Made by a program: the position numbers and the translations under genes. Shown one piece after another: positions 36,994 to 45,809 of a DNA stretch of 64,000 nt. Positions within the stretch are counted from its first letter, which is position 1. Each line of letters opens with the position of its first letter. The notes under the pieces are model-generated. The model was not told where the DNA came from. It worked only from the letters and a program-made list of their open reading frames with translations, and made no database searches. This DNA is from Phycisphaerales bacterium. Lineage in GTDB: Bacteria; Planctomycetota; Phycisphaerae; Phycisphaerales; UBA1924. Location: contig JADLFE010000036.1 of assembly GCA_020845755.1 (NCBI GenBank), forward strand, positions 39,672 to 103,671. The letters run 5' to 3'.

Positions 36994-37842
36994 CTAATTT
37001 GAGGCGGGTTCTGGCGGGGTGAAGCCGTGCTTGGCGAGCGTGTCGCGGCCCGCGGGGGAGAGGAGGAACTCGATGAACTTGGTCGCGAGCTTGGGGTTGG
37101 CGGCGCGGGAGGTGACGGCGACGAGGTAGTCGGCGCGGGGAGCGAGAGCAGTGGGGATCGGGATAGCGGTGAGCTTGGCCGCACTGGCGCCCTTGGCGTC
37201 GCTGGCGTAGGCGATGCCGGCGTCGGCTTCGGCGAGCGAGACTTTGGCGACGACGGCGGCGACGCTCTGCTCGCGCGAGACGGTGCTTGCGTCGAACGCG
37301 GCGACGAACTTTTCGCCCATTGCGGCGTCCTTGGCGGCGTTGTCGAGCATGAGGCGGGTGTAGTTTCCGACAGGCACGGCCTTGTCGGCGACGACGATCT
37401 TCAGCGAGGGGCGGGCGAGATCGGCGAGCGATTCGATCTTCGCCGGGTTGGATCTGGGGACGATCACCACGAGCTGGTTGTGGGTGAAGACGCGGGAGGT
37501 CTGAGAGTCGACGACCTTGGATGCGATGGCGGAGTCCATCTGTTTGCGGTCGGCGGAGGCGAAGACGTCGCCGGGCGAGCCGTTTTCGAGCTGCGTGCGG
37601 AGCTGGTTGGAAGCGGCGAAGCTGAATTCGAGCTTGACGCCGGGGTTGGCGGTTTCGAAGGCGGCGCCGATCTCGCGGAAGGCGCCCGAGAGGGAGGCGG
37701 CGGCGAGGACGGTGAGCTTGGCGGTGGGGGCGGGCGGCTGGGACGCGATTGGCGCGGGGTCGTTCGGTTTCTTGTCGCAGGCGGCGAGCGACAGGGCGAT
37801 GAGTGCGGCGGCGAAGGCTCGGCGTGTGATCGCGTGGGGCAT
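36994..37842 (-). CDS. modA: Molybdate-binding protein
   Basis: Periplasmic solute-binding lipoprotein of 282 residues. A signal peptide with a Tat-like RR (ITRRAFAAALIALSLAAC) ends in the lipobox LAAC. The mature protein begins LTVLAAASLSGAFREIG, where the Ser residues of AAASLSGAF are the typical oxyanion-binding loop, and continues with SPGDVFASAD, VPVGNYTR and DAGIAYASDA. An upstream in-frame ATG at 37875 would lengthen the leader; the later ATG gives a normal signal peptide. It is first in the modA-modB pair and divergent from the carboxypeptidase gene. Confidence 0.92.
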   Translation of the reverse strand: MPHAITRRAFAAALIALSLAACDKKPNDPAPIASQPPAPTAKLTVLAAASLSGAFREIGAAFETANPGVKLEFSFAASNQLRTQLENGSPGDVFASADRKQMDSAIASKVVDSQTSRVFTHNQLVVIVPRSNPAKIESLADLARPSLKIVVADKAVPVGNYTRLMLDNAAKDAAMGEKFVAAFDASTVSREQSVAAVVAKVSLAEADAGIAYASDAKGASAAKLTAIPIPTALAPRADYLVAVTSRAANPKLATKFIEFLLSPAGRDTLAKHGFTPPEPASN

Positions 37843-38010
37843 CGAAGTGCAGTGTACCGGACACGAGGGGAGCAAAGAGAGGGGGCCGAACGCAGCGGAA
37901 TTCGAGAACCCGACGGAGAGGCGGAGCAGGGAGGGCAGAAACGGACGGGGGAGGTTGGGGGGGCGTATGCTGGGATGGTTGAAAGCGCACCGAAATCATG
38001 GAGGTTTGCC

Positions 38011-39534
38011 ATGTCGAAGACTCTTCCGCCGAACTATGCCGAGCTTTGCAAGCTGCTGTACGACGCCGCCACGCTGAACGCGGTGGGGTCGCTGCTCAAC
38101 TGGGACCAGGAGACGTACATGCCGCCGGCGGGGGCGGGCAATCGCGCGGATCAGTACGCGATGATCGCGGAGATGATCCATGCGAAGCGGACGGCGCCGC
38201 GGGTGGGGGAGTTGATCGCGTCGTGCGAGCAGGACGGCGAGGTGATGGGCGACGCGGTGCGTGCGGCGAACGTCCGCGAGATGCGGCGTGACTTTGACAT
38301 GGCGACCAAGCTGCCGGGCGATCTGGTGGCGGAACTGGCGAAGGTGGGGAGCCAGTCGCAGGAGGCGTGGAAGGAAGCGCGGGCCAAGAGCGATTTCGGG
38401 ATGTTCAGGCCGTGGCTCGAGAAGATGATGAATCTGACGCGTCGGAAGGCGGAGTGCTATGGCACGCCGTCGGGCGGCGAGTTGTATGACGCGCTGCTCG
38501 ATGAATACGAGCCGGGGATGCGTTGTGCGCAGGTTGACGCGATCTTTGAGCCGCTGCGTGAGCGGCTGTCGGGGCTGATCGCGGACGTGTCGAAGTCGAA
38601 GAAGAAGATCAACACCAAGTGCCTGACGGGGAAGGTCGACGCGCGGGTGCAGAACGACTTTGGGCACGTGGTGCTGCGGGCGATCGGGTTTGACCTGGTG
38701 GGCGGGCGGCTGGACGTGACGACGCACCCGTTCTGCTCGGGGTTTGGGCCGGGCGACGTGCGGCTGACGACGCGGTATCGCGACGAGAAGTTCACGGATG
38801 CGCTGTACGGCACGATGCACGAGGCGGGGCACGGGATGTATGAGCAGGGCCTGCCGAAGGAGAAGTTCTTTGGTCAGCCGATCGCGGACGCGATCAGCCT
38901 TGGCATCCATGAGAGCCAGTCGCGGATGTGGGAGAACTTCGTCGGGCGTTCGCGCGAGTTCTGGGTGTGGGCGCTGCCGAAGGCCAAGAAGGCGTTCGGC
39001 AAGGCGCTGACCGGCGTGGACGTGAAGACGATGTATGCGGCGGTGAACACGGCCCAGCCGAGCTTCATCCGCGTGGAGGCGGATGAATCGACGTACAACC
39101 TGCACATCATGCTGCGGTATGGGCTGGAGCGGGAGATGATCGCGGGTGACCTCAAGATCAAGGACCTGCCGGGCGAGTGGAACAAGAGGTTTGAGAAGTC
39201 GCTGGGGCTGAAGGTGCCGGATGATCGGCGCGGGTGCCTGCAGGACGTGCACTGGTCGTTCGGGCTGGTGGGTTACTTTGCGACGTACACGCTGGGAAAC
39301 CTGTATGCGGCGCAGTTCTGGGAGAAGATCAACAAGGACATCAAGGATCTGCCATCGCGGATCAGCAAGGGCGACTTTGCGCCGCTGCTTGCGTGGCTGC
39401 GGAAGAAGATCCACCAGCACGGGAAGCGGTATCGGGCGGGCGAGTTGTGCGAACTGGTGACGGGCAAGCCGCTGTCGTCGGATCCGCTCTTGCGGCACCT
39501 CGAGGGCAAGGTGCGGCCGATTTATGAGGTGTGA
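38011..39534 (+). CDS. M32 family metallocarboxypeptidase
   Basis: Zinc carboxypeptidase of the Taq/Pfu type, 507 residues as expected for the family. The zinc motif is H270EAGH274, followed by HESQSR with the third ligand Glu301. LNWDQETYMPP near the N-terminus and HPFCSGFGPGDVRLTTR are further family motifs. No signal peptide is present, so it is cytoplasmic and probably trims peptides from the C-terminus. GGAGG 6 nt before ATG 38011 decides the start; the long open frame upstream (from 37027) is antisense to modA and not coding. Confidence 0.95.
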   Translation: MSKTLPPNYAELCKLLYDAATLNAVGSLLNWDQETYMPPAGAGNRADQYAMIAEMIHAKRTAPRVGELIASCEQDGEVMGDAVRAANVREMRRDFDMATKLPGDLVAELAKVGSQSQEAWKEARAKSDFGMFRPWLEKMMNLTRRKAECYGTPSGGELYDALLDEYEPGMRCAQVDAIFEPLRERLSGLIADVSKSKKKINTKCLTGKVDARVQNDFGHVVLRAIGFDLVGGRLDVTTHPFCSGFGPGDVRLTTRYRDEKFTDALYGTMHEAGHGMYEQGLPKEKFFGQPIADAISLGIHESQSRMWENFVGRSREFWVWALPKAKKAFGKALTGVDVKTMYAAVNTAQPSFIRVEADESTYNLHIMLRYGLEREMIAGDLKIKDLPGEWNKRFEKSLGLKVPDDRRGCLQDVHWSFGLVGYFATYTLGNLYAAQFWEKINKDIKDLPSRISKGDFAPLLAWLRKKIHQHGKRYRAGELCELVTGKPLSSDPLLRHLEGKVRPIYEV

Positions 39535-39854
39535 AGAGAGCGAGGCGGGGAAGAAGACGCCCTCCGTGACGGTCGGGCTCCTGAGAAGTCAGGGAGTCAC
39601 GGAGGAAGAGGGCGTGAGTCTTGAATCGTGAGTGGTGAATCGTGGAAGAGTAGAGACGAAGAGGCACATCTCTGGCGGTAAGTTCATTGTGATGTCGTGA
39701 TGGCGAGCGCGTGGAGGCGCGGATGGCGGGGCGTGATGACGATGCGGTGATCGGTCGCGGCGCCGCATGAAAAGAGCGGTCGCGTGCGCGGCCGCCCTGC
39801 TCAACATCGACATGTCCAGAGTCGCTCAGCGAGTCACGAGGCGCGGCGCGGGTT
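39535..39854. other. Intergenic region with a long nested hairpin
   Basis: 320 bp between the convergent carboxypeptidase and PEP-CTERM-like genes. It holds the nested inverted repeat listed separately (39557-39615) and short direct repeats of TGAATCGTG. No protein-like frame is seen. Confidence 0.6.
39557..39615. repeat. Nested inverted repeat after the carboxypeptidase gene
   Basis: Outer arms CCTCCGTGAC (39561-39570) and GTCACGGAGG (39596-39605) are perfect 10-bp complements. Inside lies a second hairpin, TCCTGA/TCAGGG with a GAAG loop (39579-39594). A further ACGC/GCGT pair extends the base after a bulge. There is no T-run, so it is not a textbook terminator; it may be an RNA-stabilising structure, a Rho-independent-like stop for the carboxypeptidase mRNA, or a repeat-family element. 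Confidence 0.6.
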
Positions 39855-40607
39855 TCAGCGGCGGCGGCGCCCCATCTGCAGGCAGCCGAGGCACAGTAAC
39901 CACGCCGACGATGGAGCCGGAACCATCTCGTACCACCCGATCCCCGTCAGGTTCAGCACCCGAGAGTCCGGGTCAAACGTCAGCGAATCGATCTGGAGGT
40001 TGGAGTACTCGTCACCGGGCAGACCCGGACCCGCCGTGTACGTCCACAGGTTGTCCACCACTACGCTGAGCGGGTCACCGCCGGAGCGGCTGAGGGATTG
40101 AGTAAACGTTCCATGAATCTCGTTCGTGCCGCTCTGGTGCAGCAGTTGTTGGTACCCCGTCGCGCCCACAAGGTCGAGCGGGCCTGAATACGTCCCGGTC
40201 AACGCCAGATTTGCCACGCCCGCGAACGGGCCCGTCTCGTGGACCGTCCCGCTGATCTGGAACGAGCCCACGTTGGCCGAGCCATCAAATATCGATACGT
40301 TCCGGTTCAGCGTGAACCCGCCGCCGGTCGCGTCCGCCAAGTTGAGGGCCGCGTCCATCGATCCGCACTTCCATGTGTTAATGATCGTGATGATCACGAA
40401 CGCGTGGTACCCATCCGGGATCGACGAGTAGGTGAAATCGTTGGTCACATCGCTCGGCACGGACTGTGAGTACGACGCGTTGCCGGTGATCGTGAACGGC
40501 GAGCCGTTGACGATTGCGTCAACATTCACGCTCGTCACATGCACATCCGACAGCGCGGTCCCGCAGGCGCTCAGCATGGCAGCAATGACGATGTTCTGGT
40601 TCCGCAT
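39855..40607 (-). CDS. Secreted protein with PEP-CTERM-like C-terminus
   Basis: 250 residues. A signal peptide (MRNQNIVIAAMLSACGTALS) leads a Gly/Ser/Thr/Asn-rich beta-type region with no recognised domain. The C-terminus reads VPAPSSAWLLCLGCLQMGRRRR: a Pro-containing motif, a short hydrophobic stretch and a terminal Arg cluster, which is the layout of PEP-CTERM sorting signals with VPAPSS in place of the usual VPEPS. Such tails are recognised by exosortase. The function of the protein itself is unknown. Confidence 0.78.
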   Translation of the reverse strand: MRNQNIVIAAMLSACGTALSDVHVTSVNVDAIVNGSPFTITGNASYSQSVPSDVTNDFTYSSIPDGYHAFVIITIINTWKCGSMDAALNLADATGGGFTLNRNVSIFDGSANVGSFQISGTVHETGPFAGVANLALTGTYSGPLDLVGATGYQQLLHQSGTNEIHGTFTQSLSRSGGDPLSVVVDNLWTYTAGPGLPGDEYSNLQIDSLTFDPDSRVLNLTGIGWYEMVPAPSSAWLLCLGCLQMGRRRR

Positions 40608-41160
40608 GGTCTTCTCCTACCTTGCGGGCATTACGGCGGGCTTGCCTGTGTGTGTCGCGCTCGAGACGGATCGGGTGCGGCATGCCGGCCGCGCATGCTC
40701 GCTCTCTTCAGGCGCGCGAGATTAGATGGTTGTGTGTCTGGATCTCTTGAGTTGTTTGGCTCATTCTGATTTCTGGCGCTGCAGATTGGGCCCATTGGCT
40801 CAGCATTGAATTGCGCGGTGAGGCTTTGAGGATTGCGTAGACCCACCACAGGATGTGTCATTGGGCGATGGCAATGACGAGCGAGGTGGGAGCCGGGAAT
40901 GGCACGGACATGCGCCCGGGTGTGGGCGGCTCGCCGCGGTTGGATGCGAGCGGGTGTCGCCGGGCGAAAGGGGCGTGACGGCGTGCGCCCGCAATGTTGG
41001 CCGCGGAGGGTCGGAAGAATTGATGCGGCGTTGATGGACGAAGGCCGAGCGCTGATGGGCTCATGATCGACAAGTGAAAACCAGACGTTATCATCCCGAA
41101 CAGAGTCAAGAACCCATGGCTGATCGGTCGATCTGGCCATGGCACACTCAGGAGCTCGGC
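40608..41160. other. Divergent intergenic region, no gene seen
   Basis: 553 bp separate the divergent PEP-CTERM-like and outer-membrane protein genes. It must hold promoters for both. I found no convincing ORF with protein-like composition, no tRNA and no clear hairpin-plus-T-tract. The part from 40725 to 40790 is AT-richer than its surroundings. Confidence 0.5.
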
Positions 41161-42093
41161 ATGAAACTCGTGAACTGGCTGGCACTGGCATCGGGACTTG
41201 CGATCAGCGGCGTGACGCTCGCGCAGGAGGCCAAGGACGCGGCTACGAGCACGGCGGGCGATGCGGCGAAGGTCGCGGGCGCGGAGTCGACGCCGAAAGT
41301 CGAAGAGGCGACCGAGAGCGAGAGTCCGTTTGGGTTGTCGCTCACGCTTGACTACACGACCGGATACTACTTTCGCGGGTTCGTTCAAGAGGATACCGGG
41401 CTGATTCTGCAGCCGGGCCTGACCCTCAACTACACGATCGCGGAAACGGACGACTATTCGCTTGGGGCGTATGCCGGTGTGTGGAACAGTTTCCACAGCC
41501 AGGAGACCGGCGAGGATACGACCGACGGGTGGAAGGAATCGTGGTACGAGATCGATTACTTCGGCGGGCTGACGCTGGGCGTCGGCAAGTGGGAGTTTGG
41601 TGCGTCGTACATCGTGTACACCAGCCCGAACAACGCGTGGGAGCATGTCGAGGAGATTGATCTGAGCGCGTCGTTTGATGACTCGGAGTATCTGGGCGCG
41701 TGGACGATGAGGCCGCGCACGCTGCTAGCGTTTGAGACCGGGAGCAACTGCACGGACGGCGCGGATGCGCGCCCGGGGACGTACCTCGAGTTTGGGATTG
41801 CGCCCGGACCAGACGCGACGTTCGGCGAGACGACGGTCGAGTTCCGCTTCCCGGTGACGGTCGGTCTGAGCCTCCACGAGTATTACGAGGACGGCGACGG
41901 GAATGATGATACCTTCGGCTTCGCGCAGTTCGGGGCTAAGGCGGGGATCCCGCTGAACATGCCCAGCGGCATGGGAGACTGGACGCTGAACGCGGGCGTG
42001 TCGCTGCTGGTTCTGGGGCAGAACATGCGCGACTACAACGAGGGCGACGGGCACGAGTTCATCGCGACTCTCGGGGTGGCGGTGGAGTTCTGA
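41161..42093 (+). CDS. Predicted outer-membrane beta-barrel protein
   Basis: 310 residues with a signal peptide (MKLVNWLALASGLAISGVTLAQ), an Ala/Glu linker, then alternating amphipathic beta-strands such as FGLSLTLDYTTGYYFRGF, YSLGAYAGVWNSFH, WEFGASYIVYTS and a terminal FIATLGVAVEF ending in Phe, the usual outer-membrane insertion signal. YYFRGFVQED near the start of the barrel resembles the conserved RG motif of proteobacterial conserved-hypothetical barrels of about 300 residues. GGAG lies 6 nt before ATG 41161. Substrate and role are unknown; the adjacent glycosidase suggests an envelope or sugar-uptake setting. Confidence 0.75.
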   Translation: MKLVNWLALASGLAISGVTLAQEAKDAATSTAGDAAKVAGAESTPKVEEATESESPFGLSLTLDYTTGYYFRGFVQEDTGLILQPGLTLNYTIAETDDYSLGAYAGVWNSFHSQETGEDTTDGWKESWYEIDYFGGLTLGVGKWEFGASYIVYTSPNNAWEHVEEIDLSASFDDSEYLGAWTMRPRTLLAFETGSNCTDGADARPGTYLEFGIAPGPDATFGETTVEFRFPVTVGLSLHEYYEDGDGNDDTFGFAQFGAKAGIPLNMPSGMGDWTLNAGVSLLVLGQNMRDYNEGDGHEFIATLGVAVEF

Positions 42094-42410
42094 TCGCCGA
42101 TTGAAACTCGACGCTGGGCGTGCGGCGCTGGGCGTGTTTCCGTATCGGGCCCCGTCGCAGACGCCCGAGCACCAGTGTGGCCGCGCCTTCATTCGTCGGG
42201 TGCCCCGTTGAGTCTGAAGGTGAAGTGCCGTCATTCGTCCGTCGCGGCTCGGGCGGAATGGCTCTCGATCTCGGGCCGGACGCGTGGCGTTCTTTGGTTG
42301 TCGCGACTCCGACGTCGTCGACAAGACATCGCGCCGGCCCCCAACTCGTGCCCGAGGCACGCCACATCTCGGATCGGGTAACATGGGCGCTCCAACCGAA
42401 GGAGTTCGCC
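42094..42410. other. Intergenic region upstream of the glycosidase gene, nothing recognised
   Basis: 317 bp. An open frame continuous with the glycosidase runs through it, but its composition is not protein-like and the glycosidase has a good start with its own ribosome-binding site and signal peptide at 42411. It presumably contains the glycosidase promoter. Confidence 0.5.
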
Positions 42411-45400
42411 ATGGCACGCGCCGCTTCACTTTCCGCGTCGATTCTTGTTTCTCTCGCCGCCGCGACCGCGCTGGGTCAGTCGGCGCTGGAGAGGTCGTTC
42501 CGCGATCCGCCGCGTGAGGCCAGGCCGCACACGTGGTGGCACTGGATGAACGGGAACGTCACGCGTGCGGGGATCACGGCGGACCTGGAAGCGATGAAGC
42601 AGATCGGGCTGGGTGGCGCGCAGATCTTCAACGTGTCGGAGGGCATCCCGGAGGGACCGATCGCCTACAACAGCGACGAGTGGCGCGGGCTGGTGAAGTT
42701 CGCGGGCGAAGAGGCCAAACGCGTTGGGATCGAGTTGTGCATTCACAACTGCGCGGGCTGGTCGAGCAGCGGCGGGCCGTGGGTGACACCCGAGCACGCG
42801 ATGCAGAAACTGACGATCGGCGAGACGCGGGTCGCGGGCGGGAAGAAGGCCGGCGCGTTGGCGCATCCGGCGAGCGTGGGCGGCTACTACCGCGATATCG
42901 CCGTGCTGGCGTTCCCGACGCCCAAGGACGATCAGGCGCGGATCGAGAACATCGGCGGAAAGGCTCTGTTCGATTCGCAGTATGGGCTGCAACCGGTCGC
43001 GGGTGCGATGTCTCGCGAGGCACCCATCGGGTTTGGCTCGATCGTGGACGTCACGTCGAAGTTGCGTGCCGATGGCTCGCTTGATTGGGAAGCCCCGGCG
43101 GGCGGCGAGTGGACGGTGCTGCGGATTGGACACACGCTGACGGGCGCGATGAATGCGCCGTCGCCGAATTCAGGGCGCGGGCTCGAGGTCGACAAGATGA
43201 GCCGCGAGGCGCTCGACGCGTTCTGGGCCGGTGGCATGCAGCCACTGCTCAAGGCGCTGGGCCCATTGGCGGGGAGCGTGCTTAACAACAGCCTCGTCGA
43301 CAGTTACGAGATGGGCTGCCAGAACTGGACGCCCAAGTTCCGCGAAGAGTTCCGGGCCCGGCGCGGCTATGACCCGCTCCTGTACCTGCCCGTGATCACC
43401 GGGCGTGTGGTCGGGAGCGTGGAGGAATCTGAGAAGTTCCTGTGGGACTTCCGGCGCACGGTCGGCGATCTCTTCACCGACAACTACTACACGCGATTCG
43501 CGGAGTTGTGCAAGGACGCTGGGATCATGATGTCGGTCGAGCCTTACGACGGGCCGTTCGAGTGCCAGCAGGTGGCGCGTGACGCGGACATCGTGATGGG
43601 CGAGTTCTGGGTGGGCGGCGGGATGACGGGGTCGTGCAAACTGGCCGCGAGCGTGGGTCATGTCTACGGCAAGAAGTTCGTGGGTGCGGAGGCCTTCACG
43701 GCGGTCCCGAGCGTCGGCAAGTGGTTGAACACGCCGCAATCGCTCAAGGGTATCGGCGATCTCATGTACACCGCCGGGATCAACCGCTACATCATGCACC
43801 GCTACGCGCACCAGCCCTGGATCAACGTGAACCCTGGCATGACGATGGGCCAGTGGGGCACGCACTTTGAGCGCACGACCACGTGGTGGGAGCCGGGTGC
43901 GGCATGGATCACGTACCTGTCACGGTGCCAGTCGCTGCTCCAGCAGGGCAGGTTCGTGGGAGACGCGGTGTATTTTGTCGGCGAGAGTTCGCCCAACGGC
44001 TATGCGCTGCAGAATGAACTGAAGAGCGCCGGCTTTGACTACGACATGTGCGGCACGGACGTGCTGATCGATCGCATGAGTGTGAAGGACGGTCGCCTCG
44101 TGCTCCCCAGCGGCATGAGTTATCGCTTGCTGGTCCTCCCCGATACGCCGTTCATGACGCCGAAACTTGCGGCGAAGGTGCGCGACCTGGTGAAGGCGGG
44201 GGCGAATGTCGTGGGACCGCGGCCGACGGCATCGCCGAGCAACGCGGGCGGCGACGTCGCGAGTCTTGAAGTCGCCAAGGTCGGCGCTGAGGTGTGGGGC
44301 GATTGCGATGGCGTGAGCGTGAAGCGTCATTCCTTCGGCGGCGGGGTTGTGTACTCCGGGCAATCGCCGATGGAGGTGCTGGCGGCGATAAACGTCGCGC
44401 CGGATGTTGTATTCGGTCCGGCCCGCGAAGGTGGCGTGAAGCCCAAGATCGCATGGATTCACCGCTCCATCGACGGCGCGGATGTGTACTTCATCAGCAA
44501 TCAGAAGGCCCGCGCCGAAGACGTGAAGATTTCATTCCGGGTGAGTAACCGCGCGCCGGAACTGTGGCACGCCGAGAGCGGGCAGACCGAGGCCGCCCCA
44601 GCGTGGAGCGTTGGCAAGGACGGGCGAGCAAACGTCTCGATCCGCCTGGAGTCGTGGGGCTCTGTGTTTGTCGTGTTCCGCGAGAAATCCGGCGGCGCTC
44701 ATGTCGCGGGTGTGACGCCGCCCGAGGCGCAGGGCGCGGCCAAGCCGCCGAAGATCGTCGTGACGAAGGCGATGTATGAGGCGATCGACGGCGCGGGCGG
44801 CGTGGACGTGACGAAGATCGTCGCGTCGATGATCGACAGCGGCGAGGGTGAGATCCCCGCGATCAACGATATCTTCGGCGATCCAACGTACAACCATCGC
44901 AAACGCCTGCGCGTCGAATACACGTTCGATGGGAAGGAGTTGACGAAATCGGCGGACGAGAACGCGATGCTGGTGTTCTTTGAGAGCGGCGGGCCGGGCG
45001 CGCCGTTTACCCATCAGATCGTGTCGACCCGCTCGGGCGTCGAACTGCAGGCGTTCAGGGGCGGCGCCTACGACGTCGTTGGTGCAGATGGCAAGGCGTC
45101 CAAGGTCGACGTGAAGAGCGTGGCAGCGCCGGTTGAAATCGCCGGCCCGTGGAGCGTGAAATTCCAGAAGGATCGCGGCGCGCCGGAATCAATCTCGATG
45201 GACAGGCTCGCGTCGTTGTCGGAATCGAAGGTCGACGGCGTGAAGTACTTCTCCGGTGCCGCGGACTATGAGACGACGTTCACGCTGCCCGCGGGCACCG
45301 TGGGGCGCGATCATGTCGTGCGCCTGTCGCTCGGCGGCGTGCGCGACATCGCGGAAGTGTCGATCAACGGCAAGAGCCTGGGTGTCTGGTGGCGTGCACC

Positions 45401-45713
45401 GTTCGACGGCGATGTCACCGAGTTCGTGAAGGACGGGAGCAACACGCTCAAGGTGCGCGTCACCAACACGTGGGCCAACCGCCTTGTCGGCGACGAGCAA
45501 CTCCCCGACGACTGCGAATGGAACGGCATCACGATCAAGAAGTGGCCGGACTGGTTCAAGGCAAGCAGCCCAACGCCACTGAAGGATCGGGCGACCAAGG
45601 GGCGCTTCACATTCACGACCTGGAAACATTGGCACAAGAACTCGGCGTTGCCGGATTCTGGATTGCTTGGGCCGGTGAAGGTGCTGGTCGGGACTCGTGT
45701 GAAGATAGATTGA
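42411..45713 (+). CDS. Secreted GH106-type glycoside hydrolase (rhamnosidase-like)
   Basis: 1,100 residues with a signal peptide (MARAASLSASILVSLAAATALG) and the GH106 N-terminal pattern: RPHTWWHWMNGNVTRAGI, LEAMKQIGLGGAQIF, then IELCIHNCAGWSSSGG. The catalytic (alpha/beta)-barrel runs to about residue 560, with SVEPYDGPFECQQ and HRYAHQPWINVNPGM inside it; a C-terminal beta-sandwich follows (LSLGGVRDIAEVSINGKSLGVWWRAPF, a GH2-like sugar-binding fold). GH106 enzymes release alpha-L-rhamnose from plant or algal polysaccharides; other substrates are possible. AGGAG 6 nt before ATG 42411 fixes the start. It probably acts in the periplasm. Confidence 0.87.
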   Translation: MARAASLSASILVSLAAATALGQSALERSFRDPPREARPHTWWHWMNGNVTRAGITADLEAMKQIGLGGAQIFNVSEGIPEGPIAYNSDEWRGLVKFAGEEAKRVGIELCIHNCAGWSSSGGPWVTPEHAMQKLTIGETRVAGGKKAGALAHPASVGGYYRDIAVLAFPTPKDDQARIENIGGKALFDSQYGLQPVAGAMSREAPIGFGSIVDVTSKLRADGSLDWEAPAGGEWTVLRIGHTLTGAMNAPSPNSGRGLEVDKMSREALDAFWAGGMQPLLKALGPLAGSVLNNSLVDSYEMGCQNWTPKFREEFRARRGYDPLLYLPVITGRVVGSVEESEKFLWDFRRTVGDLFTDNYYTRFAELCKDAGIMMSVEPYDGPFECQQVARDADIVMGEFWVGGGMTGSCKLAASVGHVYGKKFVGAEAFTAVPSVGKWLNTPQSLKGIGDLMYTAGINRYIMHRYAHQPWINVNPGMTMGQWGTHFERTTTWWEPGAAWITYLSRCQSLLQQGRFVGDAVYFVGESSPNGYALQNELKSAGFDYDMCGTDVLIDRMSVKDGRLVLPSGMSYRLLVLPDTPFMTPKLAAKVRDLVKAGANVVGPRPTASPSNAGGDVASLEVAKVGAEVWGDCDGVSVKRHSFGGGVVYSGQSPMEVLAAINVAPDVVFGPAREGGVKPKIAWIHRSIDGADVYFISNQKARAEDVKISFRVSNRAPELWHAESGQTEAAPAWSVGKDGRANVSIRLESWGSVFVVFREKSGGAHVAGVTPPEAQGAAKPPKIVVTKAMYEAIDGAGGVDVTKIVASMIDSGEGEIPAINDIFGDPTYNHRKRLRVEYTFDGKELTKSADENAMLVFFESGGPGAPFTHQIVSTRSGVELQAFRGGAYDVVGADGKASKVDVKSVAAPVEIAGPWSVKFQKDRGAPESISMDRLASLSESKVDGVKYFSGAADYETTFTLPAGTVGRDHVVRLSLGGVRDIAEVSINGKSLGVWWRAPFDGDVTEFVKDGSNTLKVRVTNTWANRLVGDEQLPDDCEWNGITIKKWPDWFKASSPTPLKDRATKGRFTFTTWKHWHKNSALPDSGLLGPVKVLVGTRVKID

Positions 45714-45809
45714 AGCGTGCGGCGTATTGACGGCCGACGTGTGATCCGCTGCCGTGCCGAGCGGGAAACACTCGTTGCGCTCGGGCGATTGTGGTAAACT
45801 GTGCGGGTG

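Noticed and set aside
37027..38010. Upstream extension of the M32 carboxypeptidase frame
   Set aside because: Gly/Glu/Val-rich low-complexity translation antisense to modA; a GGAGG directly before 38011 defines the start.
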